Positions 15,558 to 23,642 of a DNA stretch of 49,065 bases are shown one piece after another. The stretch's first letter is position 1. Each line of letters opens with the position of its first letter. The notes beneath the pieces are model-generated. The model was not told the DNA's origin. It worked only from the letters and a program-made list of their open reading frames with translations, and did no database searches. This stretch comes from an uncultured Collinsella sp. (lineage in GTDB: Bacteria; Actinomycetota; Coriobacteriia; Coriobacteriales; Coriobacteriaceae). The DNA lies in contig CAKTWE010000003.1 of the NCBI GenBank assembly GCA_934630385.1, positions 1 to 49,065 of the forward strand. The letters are read 5' to 3'. The translations under genes were made by a program, and so were the position numbers.

Positions 15558-17237
15558 CTATGCCACCTTCCTGTATCCGCGCGCCCTGCGCGCCTCGTCC
15601 ATCGTTGCGTAGCGGGTAGCGTCCACCCAGTGGTCGTTCCCGTCGGGTATCTCGTTGAGCACCTCGCCGTCCGGCATCTGCGCGTACTCCAGCGCGCGCA
15701 CCTCCGCGGCCAGCCTCGGGCAGCGCTCCGGATCGATGACCCATTCGGACAGCGACTGCAGGAAGCGGTACGAGGCCATGCGGCCCGGCTTGCCCTTGCC
15801 CGCCGCCCTGGCGTTGACGCCGTGGCCGCGCTGCACGGCGATGGCCGTGGGGTCGGCGTCGTCGGACAGCACCGGCAGGTGGTGGTAGGCGGGGCGCCCG
15901 TCGCCGCCGTCCCACGTGAGCAGCGCCTTGACGCGCTCGGCCTGCCCGTCGGGCGGCAGCTTGTTGGCGCCGTCCTCGCAGAAGGTGAGCAGCGCGCGGC
16001 CGCCGGGCCTCCACTCGCTGCCCGTGATCGCCCACGGGTCGGGGTACCAGCCGAAGTCCTGGCCGAAGCGCAGGCGCTCGAACTGCGCCACCTCGTCGTC
16101 CGTGATGGCGCGGAACGTCACGTTGTCGAACACCTCGGTGCCGATGCCCACCGGCTCGCCCAGGTACTCGTGGCGGTACGCGCGCTCGTCGGCCGCCTTC
16201 AGGCTCTCGGCGTCCTCGATGAACTGCCCGCCCAGCCACTCCGGCGGCACGTCCAGGTAGGTCGAGCGGAACACCGGCAGGCCCGCGGCCTCGCGGCGCT
16301 CCATCTCGGCGTTGACCCAGCAGCGCGCCGAGCGCGGCGGGTTGAACGAGTACAGGCGCACGCAGCCCTCGCCGCCTCGCGTGAGGGACTGCGTGACCTT
16401 GCGTATCTCGGCCATGCCGGCGAACTGGTCGGCCTCCTCGAACCACGTGATGCCCACGTAGCCGAACGGCACCTTTATCGACTTGATCTTGTTGGCGTTG
16501 TCGCAGCCGCGGAAGATGATCTTCTGCCCGGTCGAGCGCCTGGTGATGCGCAGCGTGGACTCGGGCATGTCGTACTCGCCCTCCAGCCCCAGCGCGCGGA
16601 TGGCCCACACCACCTGGGCGTAGGCCGCGTCGCGCAGGTCCTCCTTGCGCTTCATGAGCACGACGGCGTGCTGGTCGGGGTGCGACTCGATGTACTTCAC
16701 GACCTCCAGCGAGCAGAACGAGGACTTGGTGGAGCCTCGGCCGCCGGCCAGCCATATATCGCCGCGGTGGCCGCCGGCGATCATGCGGTGCGGCTCCAGG
16801 AACGGCGGGGCCAGTAGCAGCGCGAAGTCGCGGCAGAACGCCGCGCCCTCCTCGGGCGCCTCGTCGGGCAGCCACTCCATGAGGCGGTCGGAGGCGTCGG
16901 CCAGCGCCTTGACGGCGGGCGCCATCTCCTTGTCGGCCAGGCTGTGCCGCTCCACGGCCTCGCGGCCCTTGCGCAGCAGCAGCCCCTGGGCGTCGATGAT
17001 CTCGGCGCGCGTCACGGTGGCGGCGCGGGCGGCGGCCTCCTGCAGGGCCCTCAGCCTTGCCGATACCTTGCCGGTGGCCTCAAGGCGGCACGCAGCGCTG
17101 TCCACGGCGCTGTCCTTCCACTTCGCGGAGCCGGGGTATGCGGCGCGGTAGGCCGCGCGCTGCGTGGCCCCCTTCGCCCTCTCGCGGGCGTACGCCTCCT
17201 GCGCGGGCGTGAGTATGTCGGTCCTGTTGCTTCCCAT
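15558..17237 (-). CDS. Terminase, fused small-subunit-like and large-subunit protein
   Basis: 559 residues. Residues 1-75 resemble a terminase small subunit DNA-binding domain (LTPAQEAYARERAKGATQRA, AAYPGSAKWKDSAV). Then comes the large subunit: ATPase P-loop GGRGSTKSSF, coupling segment WFEEADQF (Walker B-like), and a C-terminal RNase H-like nuclease region (FGQDFGWYPDPWAI with its first acidic residue). Both subunits therefore appear in one chain; no separate small terminase gene is seen upstream. The start ATG 17237 lies just downstream of a terminator and the repeated CACGTG motif. Confidence 0.85.
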   Translation of the reverse strand: MGSNRTDILTPAQEAYARERAKGATQRAAYRAAYPGSAKWKDSAVDSAACRLEATGKVSARLRALQEAAARAATVTRAEIIDAQGLLLRKGREAVERHSLADKEMAPAVKALADASDRLMEWLPDEAPEEGAAFCRDFALLLAPPFLEPHRMIAGGHRGDIWLAGGRGSTKSSFCSLEVVKYIESHPDQHAVVLMKRKEDLRDAAYAQVVWAIRALGLEGEYDMPESTLRITRRSTGQKIIFRGCDNANKIKSIKVPFGYVGITWFEEADQFAGMAEIRKVTQSLTRGGEGCVRLYSFNPPRSARCWVNAEMERREAAGLPVFRSTYLDVPPEWLGGQFIEDAESLKAADERAYRHEYLGEPVGIGTEVFDNVTFRAITDDEVAQFERLRFGQDFGWYPDPWAITGSEWRPGGRALLTFCEDGANKLPPDGQAERVKALLTWDGGDGRPAYHHLPVLSDDADPTAIAVQRGHGVNARAAGKGKPGRMASYRFLQSLSEWVIDPERCPRLAAEVRALEYAQMPDGEVLNEIPDGNDHWVDATRYATMDEARRARGYRKVA

Positions 17238-17248
17238 GGGCGGCAGTG

Positions 17249-17264
17249 TCGGGCACGTGTCGCC
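17249..17264 (-). promoter_or_regulatory. Repeated intergenic motif, copy 3 (GGCGACACGTGCCCGA)
   Basis: Identical to the copy at 11111-11126 and placed 12 bases before the terminase start codon, directly after a terminator hairpin. The spacing is too short for an ordinary promoter with leader, so it may instead be an RNA-level or protein-binding site. Confidence 0.45.
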
Positions 17265-17297
17265 AAAAGCGAAGGGGCCGCCCCGAAGGACGGCCCC
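17264..17297 (-). terminator. Terminator upstream of the terminase gene
   Basis: Stem GGGGCCG (17274-17280) with its complement CGGCCCC at 17291-17297 and a 10-base loop. On the minus strand TTCGCTTTTGG follows. It would end transcripts of the small-gene group to the right. It is a near copy of the hairpin at 11131-11161. Confidence 0.6.
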
Positions 17298-17361
17298 GTG
17301 GAGGAGACCCGCCGGGCCCAGCCCGCCCGGCGCGCCCACAGTATCCGGTTGTTGTCGCCTG

Positions 17362-17472
17362 CTACCCGGCCAGCGCCGCGGCGAGCGCCATGCACCCGCG
17401 CAGCACCATGAGGTCGATGGCCAGCGCCGCCAGCAGCACGAGCAGGCAGCCCCTATTCGGTCCCCCGTCCAC
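17362..17472 (-). CDS. Tiny single-span membrane protein (36 residues)
   Basis: A GTG-started frame (17472) overlaps the end of the zinc-ribbon gene. It encodes about eight N-terminal residues and then a continuous hydrophobic stretch (CLLVLLAALAIDLMVL) with a short alanine-rich tail. It is too short for most gene callers. The overlap with its neighbour and clean hydrophobic profile make it plausible, but the high GC content can produce such frames by chance. The function is unknown. Confidence 0.35.
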   Translation of the reverse strand: MDGGPNRGCLLVLLAALAIDLMVLRGCMALAAALAG

Positions 17473-17641
17473 CGCGCACCCCCTTGGTCTCGTGCCATTT
17501 GAAGTCGGTGAACGCGTGCCCGCACCAGCGGCACTCGTCGCCGGCCCTGGGCAGCCTGTGCCACACCGTGCGCGTCCCGCATTTCGGGCAGCGCACCTCG
17601 ATGCTGGGCCTGCGCTTGGGCTTCTCGGCCTTTTCGTCCAT
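17453..17641 (-). CDS. Small zinc-ribbon protein
   Basis: 62 residues. CPKCGTRT (residues 19-22 for the cysteine pair) and CRWCGHAF (37-40) form a classic two-CxxC zinc ribbon, preceded by a basic N-terminus. Its ATG overlaps the stop of the upstream 138-residue gene. Such small ribbons occur throughout phage genomes; a transcription or nuclease-accessory role is possible but unproven. Confidence 0.7.
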   Translation of the reverse strand: MDEKAEKPKRRPSIEVRCPKCGTRTVWHRLPRAGDECRWCGHAFTDFKWHETKGVRGGRGTE

Positions 17642-18057
17642 CACTCGTCCTCCTCGATCTCGTCTATCCACAGCGCGCACTCCCCGGCGGCCGCTATCGC
17701 CAGCTCCCGCGCCAGCGAGTCCGGCAGCCCGCGCAGCAGCTCCAGCAGGTTCTCCGCGGCCAGCCGGCACCCGGCGGCACCGCCTCCCAGCAGCTCGACC
17801 TCGCCGCCGTCCGGCTCGATGGCCTGCACCCTCACGTCCCGCGGCATGTTCCAGTCGGCGAAGCCGTCGGAGACGATGAGGTGCATGCAGTCCCCGGGCC
17901 GCAGGCGGTCGTTCCCCAGCGGGCACGTCTGCCGCGCCTCGTGGAACGCGTACCACCCCTCGTGGACGCGCCCGTCCGCGTCCGTGTACCGCACGCGCGG
18001 CACCTGCGGCAGCGGGGAGGTCGCCGGCAGGTCGGTGTCCATGATCGTGATGCCCAT
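17641..18057 (-). CDS. Uncharacterised phage protein (138 residues)
   Basis: Starts MGITIMDTDLPATSPLPQVP and ends in an acidic tail (IDEIEEDE). The middle (RVRYTDADGRVHEGWYAFHE) looks beta-rich, and the C-terminal half is helical (AAENLLELLRGLPDSLAREL). I do not recognise the family. It belongs to a tightly packed set of small genes between the replication and packaging modules. Confidence 0.55.
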   Translation of the reverse strand: MGITIMDTDLPATSPLPQVPRVRYTDADGRVHEGWYAFHEARQTCPLGNDRLRPGDCMHLIVSDGFADWNMPRDVRVQAIEPDGGEVELLGGGAAGCRLAAENLLELLRGLPDSLARELAIAAAGECALWIDEIEEDE

Positions 18058-18059
18058 GG

Positions 18060-18476
18060 CTACTCGCCTCCCTTCTGCTTGCCGCCGGCCGGCGCGAGGG
18101 CGCGCGCCCACTCGTCCAGTCCCATGACCGTGGCGCCGCACGTGCCCGCCACGGCCGCGGCGAAGGCGGCCGCCTCGTCGGAGAGCCACCCGTCGAGCAT
18201 GCACACGCCGTCGTAGCGCGGGGTGCCGTCGGGGAACTCCTCGGCCAGGTCGCGCACCATCTGCCTGAGCATGCCGGCGTTCACGCGCCCGCGCCACGGG
18301 AGGCTGCGGAACTCGATGCCGTCGAACTCGATGCTGTCGGCGTCTCGCCCGGCGTCCGCCGTCCTCTGCAGGTACTGGCGCACCTCCCAATACATGTCCG
18401 GGTCGGTCCAGACCGGCCCCACTACCGCCACGCCGCGGATATCCACGGCGCCGCGTCCCGGTACGTTCACCTTCAT
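18060..18476 (-). CDS. Uncharacterised phage protein (nucleoside 2-deoxyribosyltransferase-like?)
   Basis: 138 residues. The C-terminal half (PRYDGVCMLDGWLSDEAAAF, then ATVMGLDEWARAL) has the pattern of DUF4406/nucleoside 2-deoxyribosyltransferase-like small phage proteins, which carry a D-G-W or similar acidic site after a Rossmann-like strand. The N-terminal half is unassigned. The family suggestion is weak. It overlaps the next upstream gene by four bases. Confidence 0.5.
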   Translation of the reverse strand: MKVNVPGRGAVDIRGVAVVGPVWTDPDMYWEVRQYLQRTADAGRDADSIEFDGIEFRSLPWRGRVNAGMLRQMVRDLAEEFPDGTPRYDGVCMLDGWLSDEAAAFAAAVAGTCGATVMGLDEWARALAPAGGKQKGGE

Positions 18477-18670
18477 CGCCCGTTCACCTCCACGGCCTCC
18501 TTGCGGTAGTTCCCGCCGGCGGCGAACCACTCCTTGAAGCTCTGCACGCACTCCGGGCACAGGTGCCTGCGGCTGCCCACCTTCCAGATGCCGATGTACG
18601 GCCTGTGCACGTACATCCTCGCGTCCATCTCCACGTACCGCCCGCAGCGGTCGCACTCGTAGACCTTCAT
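18473..18670 (-). CDS. Small zinc-finger-like protein
   Basis: 65 residues with CDRCGRYVEM at the N-terminus and CPECVQSFKEW around residues 38-41, giving a two-CxxC zinc site. GAGAGGAACGAGAG precedes the ATG at 18670. First gene of the small-gene group and therefore directly downstream of the AT-richer control region. Confidence 0.65.
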   Translation of the reverse strand: MKVYECDRCGRYVEMDARMYVHRPYIGIWKVGSRRHLCPECVQSFKEWFAAGGNYRKEAVEVNGR

Positions 18671-18858
18671 CTCTCGTTCCTCTCGTTCGTTCGTTCTTAT
18701 CTCGTCGTAGTTCTGTGTTGCGGGGCGTGACACTGCGCACGAGTGCGGGCGCGGCTTCAGCCCGCACGCACGTCCCCGCCACACAAAACAACGTGCTGCA
18801 TTGCTGTGTTGTTACACTTATCCCTTTAGGGTAGTAACGCAACACAACGCAAACGGTC
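18671..18858 (-). promoter_or_regulatory. Control region between replication and late gene groups
   Basis: 188 bases without a supported gene, notably richer in A and T than its surroundings. It contains a palindromic stretch at about 18807-18837 (GTTAC...CCCTTTAGGG...GTAAC) and a G/C hairpin (GCGGGC...GCCCGC, 18746-18764). On the minus strand TTGCGT is followed 17 bases later by AAGTGT, a weak sigma-70-like pair overlapping the palindrome. I infer the promoter/operator that drives the small genes and perhaps the late genes. Confidence 0.45.
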
Positions 18859-21291
18859 CTACCAGCCGGTCATGGCCGCCTCCATCTCGGTGTCGCGGAG
18901 GATGCCCGGCTGGTTACCCTTGCCCCTCTCGCAGGTGATCGTGCACCACTCGTTTCGGCTCGGAGCTACCCACTGGTTTACGGTGGCTTTGGTCACCTGC
19001 CTGCCGCCGACCTCGGGCATGCGCTCCACCACGTTGGCCACGGTGGCGTCCACGCCGTCCTCGGCGCAGGCGGCCATGCCCTCGCGCAGCGCGGCCAGCT
19101 TGGCCTCCTGCTTGCGGGCGTCGTTTTTCGCCTTGCGCTCGCGGCCCTGTGCGCGGTAGTCCATGCGGCCCAGCTCCTCGCCCTCGGGGCTGGCGTCGGC
19201 GATCGCGCCGGTGGCGTCGATGCGGTGCATGGGGTAGTCGAACAACAAATTGACCGGCTCGAAGCGCGGGAACTCGCGCAGGGTCCCCTCGACGCGCCAC
19301 GCCGTCATGGCGCGGGCCGACCGGCGCGCGGCCACCACGCCGTCCAGGAACGCGCCGGCCCACTCCGGCCGGGCGGCCTCGACGCGCGAGCGGCACGCCG
19401 AGACCATCGCGTCCCCGCCGGCCGCGCGGGCGTCGTCGGGCACGGAGGCGCGCCAGTCGCCGAGCGCGGCGGCGTTGGCGTCCATCCACGCCTCGCACCA
19501 GCCGCCCACGCGCCGGGCCTCCAGCTGGGCGCGCAGCTCGTCGGAGACGTGCAGCTCCAGCATGTCCAGCAGCGCGTCGGGGTCGCGTGCGAACACGCCC
19601 GAGCCGGACGCGCGGTCCATGGAGCGCTTGCCGCCCTGCGCGCCCTTGGAGTGGTGGTGGCAGTAGATGACCGCGCACCCCAGGCTGTCGGCCACGCGGT
19701 CGAACTGGTTGCAGAACGCCGCCATCTGGTCGGCGCTGTTCTCGTCGCCGGTGATCACCTTGTAGATGGGGTCGATGATGACCGCGATGGGGCGCTCCTT
19801 GGCCGCGCGGCGTATGAGCGCCGGCGCCAGCTGGTCCATGGGCTTGGAGCGGCCGCGCAGGTTCCAGATGCACACGTTCTCCAGGTTGCGCGGCTCGGCG
19901 CCCATGGCGGCGTAGACGTCGCGGAAGCGGTGCAGGCAGCTGGCGCGGTCCAGCTCCAGGTTCACGTACATGACGCGGCCCTGGGCGCACCTCCAGCCGA
20001 ACCACGGCAGGCCCTCGGCCAGCGACACGGTGAGCCCGATCAGGGCGAAGGACTTGCCCGCCTTGGACGGCCCGGCCAGGAGCATCTTGTGCCCCTGGCG
20101 CAGCACGCCCTCGATCAGCGGCGGCGCGAGCTCGGGCGGGTCGTCCCACGTGGCGGCCAGCGTCTCGGGGTCGGGCAGGTCGTCGTTCTGCTCCTCCAGC
20201 CACTCGCGCCACTCCTTCCAGCTGGCCCGGCCCATCGACTCGGCCACGAGCCACTGCCTGCGGCCGGCGCGCATGGCGCCGGGCATGCGGGACAGGCGGG
20301 ACGGGTTCTTGTTCTGGGTGTCCAGCTTCAGGCCGTTGTCCGCGCACGTGCGGTACAGGAAGTCCACGCGCTTCCGGTACTCGTCGTAGTCGCGGGCGTC
20401 CACCCTCACGATGGCGTGCACGCTCTTGTTGCCGCTGTGGACCACGGCGGCGATGGGCAGCTCCAGGGCGCGCATGACGGCCATCTGGCGGCCCGGCGCC
20501 ATCTCGTCGGACTCCACGAGCGCGTAGCGGAACTCCGCCACGTTGTCGTTTCGCACGCCGCCGCCGTCCAGCGGGTTGAAGCGTATCCACGCGCCGCTCT
20601 CCGGGTTGGGCGAGCCGATGGAGCTGGCGAGGTCGTCGCCGTACTTGGCCACGCTCTCGATCAGCTCGCCGGCGGTGCGGGTGTAGATGCCCTTGCCCGC
20701 CGGCGTCCACCGGCCGTCGCGCTCGAACGCCTCGGTGACGTAGCCCACCACGTCCTCGGGGTCGAACAGCGCCGACAGGTAGCGCGTGAGCTGCTCGCCG
20801 GGGTGCCACTCGTCGGCGGCGGGCTCGCGCAGCTCCTCGCCCTCCAGCCACGTGGGGTCCACCACGACGTTGGCCGGCTTGGCCTCGGGCGCCGCCTGCG
20901 GGCGGGTCGTGCGCCAGTCGCGGGCGCCGGGCTGGCCGGGGCCGTCCCACGGGTCGGCCTCGCACACGTCCCAGTCCAGCGCCACGTCGGCGGCGGCGGG
21001 CGGCTCGTAGCCGGCCTCCATGGCCATGTGCACGAGCGTGCCGCCGTTCACGCGGCCGTCGCCGCCGGCGCGGAAGGTGCGGTACTTGCGCTCGCACTCG
21101 CCGGCGTGGTAGCGGGCGGCGTCGCGGGCGCTCCACGCGTCCCAGACCTCCCACGGCACGCCCTCGGCCGCCAGCGCCATGCCGACGTCCACCCACCCGC
21201 GGTAGTCCAGCCCCGCGGGGTCCACGGCGTCCAGCAGCCCCTGCAGGTCGTCCTCCAGCAGGCTGCCGCCGCCGTATCCGTAGTCGTCCAT
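18859..21291 (-). CDS. Primase-helicase (PriCT-2, primase-like and RepA-type AAA ATPase)
   Basis: 810 residues. Residues about 10-98 resemble PriCT-2 (DYRGWVDVGMALAAEGVPWE). Residues about 160-350 contain archaeo-eukaryotic-primase-like elements, notably HSGNKSVHAIVRVDA and NPSRLSRMPGAMR. Residues about 395-600 are a RecA/RepA-type ATPase with P-loop GPSKAGKS (407-414), VNLELDRAS, AVIIDPIYKV and a YCHHHSKG sensor. The C-terminus has a basic helical region. It probably primes and unwinds phage DNA. Residues 102-114 (DVALDWDVCEADP) recur in the SSB-like protein at 22913. Confidence 0.8.
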   Translation of the reverse strand: MDDYGYGGGSLLEDDLQGLLDAVDPAGLDYRGWVDVGMALAAEGVPWEVWDAWSARDAARYHAGECERKYRTFRAGGDGRVNGGTLVHMAMEAGYEPPAAADVALDWDVCEADPWDGPGQPGARDWRTTRPQAAPEAKPANVVVDPTWLEGEELREPAADEWHPGEQLTRYLSALFDPEDVVGYVTEAFERDGRWTPAGKGIYTRTAGELIESVAKYGDDLASSIGSPNPESGAWIRFNPLDGGGVRNDNVAEFRYALVESDEMAPGRQMAVMRALELPIAAVVHSGNKSVHAIVRVDARDYDEYRKRVDFLYRTCADNGLKLDTQNKNPSRLSRMPGAMRAGRRQWLVAESMGRASWKEWREWLEEQNDDLPDPETLAATWDDPPELAPPLIEGVLRQGHKMLLAGPSKAGKSFALIGLTVSLAEGLPWFGWRCAQGRVMYVNLELDRASCLHRFRDVYAAMGAEPRNLENVCIWNLRGRSKPMDQLAPALIRRAAKERPIAVIIDPIYKVITGDENSADQMAAFCNQFDRVADSLGCAVIYCHHHSKGAQGGKRSMDRASGSGVFARDPDALLDMLELHVSDELRAQLEARRVGGWCEAWMDANAAALGDWRASVPDDARAAGGDAMVSACRSRVEAARPEWAGAFLDGVVAARRSARAMTAWRVEGTLREFPRFEPVNLLFDYPMHRIDATGAIADASPEGEELGRMDYRAQGRERKAKNDARKQEAKLAALREGMAACAEDGVDATVANVVERMPEVGGRQVTKATVNQWVAPSRNEWCTITCERGKGNQPGILRDTEMEAAMTGW

Positions 21292-21294
21292 CGC

Positions 21295-22899
21295 TTACAC
21301 CCCGTTCCTCGGGTCGTAGGTCGCCGGGTCGACGCCGCGCGGGACGCCGCGCCAGCCCTGCGCCGCTATGCGGCCGATCATGTTGCTGGCCGCCTCGAAC
21401 GGCCACGTGCCCACGGCGCGGAAGCCGTAGGACTCCAGCCGCCGTATCTGCTTCGGGGTCGCCAGCCCCTCGCGGCGGCGCTGCGCCAGGCGGTCCAGCA
21501 GCAGGCTGGCCTTGCCGCGGCACTCCACGGCGTCCGGGAAGATGCCGTAGCGCTCCAGCGCCGCCAGCTGCTTCTCGGTCGGCGGCTCCAGCTCGGCTGG
21601 GAACGCGGGCTCCCAGCCGGCCAGGTCCTCCGAGCGGATGCTCATGGCGAACTGCACCGGGTCCACCAGCGCGCGCTTCCGCTTGCGCATGGACGCCAGC
21701 TGCTCGGCCAGCGCCTCCTCGCGCTGCCGCACGACGTCCTCGGACGCCTGCCGCTCCACGGCGTCCAGGTCGACCGGCCCGCCGGCGGTCTGGGCGATCT
21801 GGGTCATGCGCTCGGCCACCTCGGGCGACCTGGCCACGATGTGCGCCGGGCGACAAAGGTCGTGGCGCTCGGTCATCCACAGGAAGTCGAGCACCAGCAG
21901 GTCGGTCTTGCCGGTGGCCGGGCTCAGGCGGGTGCCGCGGCCCACCATCTGCACGTACAGGCTGCGCACCTTGGTGGCGCGAAGCACCACCACGCAGTCC
22001 ACGCTGGGGCAGTCCCAGCCCTCGGTGAGCAGCATCGAGTTGCACAGCACCGAGCCGGGGCCGGCGGCGTCGAAGCGCGCCAGCGTCTCGGCGCGGTCGG
22101 CGCTGTCGCCGTTCACCTCCATGGCGTCGAAGCCGCGCTCCGCGAGCGCGGCCGCGAACTTCTTGCTGGTCGCCACGAGCGGCAGGAAGGCCACGGTCTT
22201 GCGGCCCATGCACCCGGCCGCGGCCATCTCGTCGGCGATGCGCCCCAGGTACGGGTCCAGCGCCGTGCCCAGGTCGCCGGCCGCGAAGTCGCCGGAGGAG
22301 ACCTTGACGCCGGCCAGGTCGATGGCCACCGGCACGGTCTCGGCGCGGATGGGGCACAGATACCCCTCGCGGATGGCGGTCGGCAGCGTGTACTCGTAGG
22401 CCACGCTCTCGAAGTACTGGCCCAGGTCGCGCTTGTCCCCGCGGTCGGCGGTCGCGGTCACGCCCAGGACCTTTGCGCCGGGGAAGTGCCCCAGCACCTG
22501 CTGGTAGGAGTCGGACAGCGCGTGGTGCGCCTCGTCGACCACGATGGCGTCGAAGTGGTCGGGGGCGAAGCGCGCCAGGCGCTTGGGCCTCATGAGGGTC
22601 TGCACGCTGCCGACGGTCACGCGGTACCAGCTGCCCGCGCTCGTCTCCTCGGCGCGCTCGACCGAGCAGCCCAGCCCGGTGGCGGCGCGCAGCTTGTCGG
22701 CGGCCTGCTGCAGCAGCTCGCCGCGGTGGGCGAGGATCAGGACGCGGCCGCCCGCGTCCACGACGTCCTTGGCCACGGTGCAGAAGACCACGGTCTTGCC
22801 GCACCCCGTGGGGAGGACCAGGAGCGTGCGCGCCCGGCCCCCCTCCCACTCGCGCTCGATGGCCTCGCGCGCGGCCTGCTGGTAGGGTCTCAGCTCCAC
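21295..22899 (-). CDS. Superfamily 2 DNA/RNA helicase
   Basis: 534 residues. It shows the ordered SF2 motifs: Q-like start VELRPYQQAAREAIEREW, Walker A LPTGCGKT, DEAH box VDEAHHAL, TATADR (motif III), and motif VI QMVGRGTRLS. A C-terminal TEKQLAALERYGI / TPKQIRRLESYGF pair of helical repeats follows. I chose the GTG at 22899 because AGGGAGG lies 8 bases upstream and the helicase core starts immediately. It is part of the replication block with the primase-helicase and SSB-like gene. Confidence 0.85.
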   Translation of the reverse strand: MELRPYQQAAREAIEREWEGGRARTLLVLPTGCGKTVVFCTVAKDVVDAGGRVLILAHRGELLQQAADKLRAATGLGCSVERAEETSAGSWYRVTVGSVQTLMRPKRLARFAPDHFDAIVVDEAHHALSDSYQQVLGHFPGAKVLGVTATADRGDKRDLGQYFESVAYEYTLPTAIREGYLCPIRAETVPVAIDLAGVKVSSGDFAAGDLGTALDPYLGRIADEMAAAGCMGRKTVAFLPLVATSKKFAAALAERGFDAMEVNGDSADRAETLARFDAAGPGSVLCNSMLLTEGWDCPSVDCVVVLRATKVRSLYVQMVGRGTRLSPATGKTDLLVLDFLWMTERHDLCRPAHIVARSPEVAERMTQIAQTAGGPVDLDAVERQASEDVVRQREEALAEQLASMRKRKRALVDPVQFAMSIRSEDLAGWEPAFPAELEPPTEKQLAALERYGIFPDAVECRGKASLLLDRLAQRRREGLATPKQIRRLESYGFRAVGTWPFEAASNMIGRIAAQGWRGVPRGVDPATYDPRNGV

Positions 22900-22912
22900 G
22901 GGTGCCGCCTCC

Positions 22913-23602
22913 CTACTGGATGCCCCAGGCGCCGGGTGCCGCCTGCTGCTGGAGGGCCGGCGGCTGGACGCCCTGTGCGGCCGCCTGCGGGGCCGGTGCG
23001 CCCGGTGCGGGCGTGTACTGCGGCGCGGGCGCGAACGCGCCGTTCTGGGGCGCCTGGGACGCCCGCGGGGCATATCCGGGGGCCTGCTGCTGCGGCGCCG
23101 GGGCGGCCTGCGCGGCGGCGGCCCTGCAGGCGGCGTCGTAGGACTCCCACGCCTGCTGCTGCTCCTCGGGCTTCACGAACCATTCGACGTCGTTGGTCTG
23201 GCGCTCCTGGCCGTCGCGGCCGGTGTAGGAGCGCACCTTCAGCTTGACCCAGCCGGTCGAGCCCTCGATACCGCCCCAGTCGATGATCACCTTGCCGGCC
23301 TCGTTGCGGCCGCGGCCCACCGACTCCATGAAGCGCGAGACCTTCCACAGCTGGTTGCGCGTGATGTACAGGCGCTGCTGCACGCTGGTATCGCGGCCGT
23401 CGGCGCCGGTCACGGCCAGCGTGAGCTTGGCCATGGGGCACTGCGGCATCTTCTGCGAGCCCTGGTAGCGCTCGCGCTCCATCCTCTCGACGCGGAAGGG
23501 GTAGAAGCCCTCGGGCAGCAGCGTCCATCCGCCGTGGCTGCCGTCGTCCGGGTCCGCCTCGCACACGTCCCAGTCGAGCGCCACGTCCTGCATCTCTGCC
23601 AT
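22913..23602 (-). CDS. DUF669-like single-strand DNA-binding phage protein
   Basis: 229 residues. The folded part (about 20-150; LPEGFYPFRVERMERERYQG, then RLYITRNQLWKVSRFMESVG) matches the DUF669/SSB-like proteins found next to Sak4-type ATPases in phage replication modules. The last about 80 residues are Gln/Pro/Ala-rich and disordered, like SSB tails. The N-terminus (DVALDWDVCEADP, residues 6-18) is shared with the primase-helicase. Confidence 0.65.
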   Translation of the reverse strand: MAEMQDVALDWDVCEADPDDGSHGGWTLLPEGFYPFRVERMERERYQGSQKMPQCPMAKLTLAVTGADGRDTSVQQRLYITRNQLWKVSRFMESVGRGRNEAGKVIIDWGGIEGSTGWVKLKVRSYTGRDGQERQTNDVEWFVKPEEQQQAWESYDAACRAAAAQAAPAPQQQAPGYAPRASQAPQNGAFAPAPQYTPAPGAPAPQAAAQGVQPPALQQQAAPGAWGIQ

Positions 23603-23642
23603 CTCTCAATCCTTTCTCTTTTGCCGCTCCCGCGGCCGTCTG

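Noticed and set aside
13387..16875. N-terminal extension of the MuF protein over portal and terminase
   Set aside because: Same-strand open frame through overlapping genes in another phase; low-complexity Arg/Gly/Ala sequence and no conserved motif.
19225..23247. 1340-residue plus-strand gene
   Set aside because: It is antisense to four well-identified replication genes; long shadow frames are expected at this GC content.
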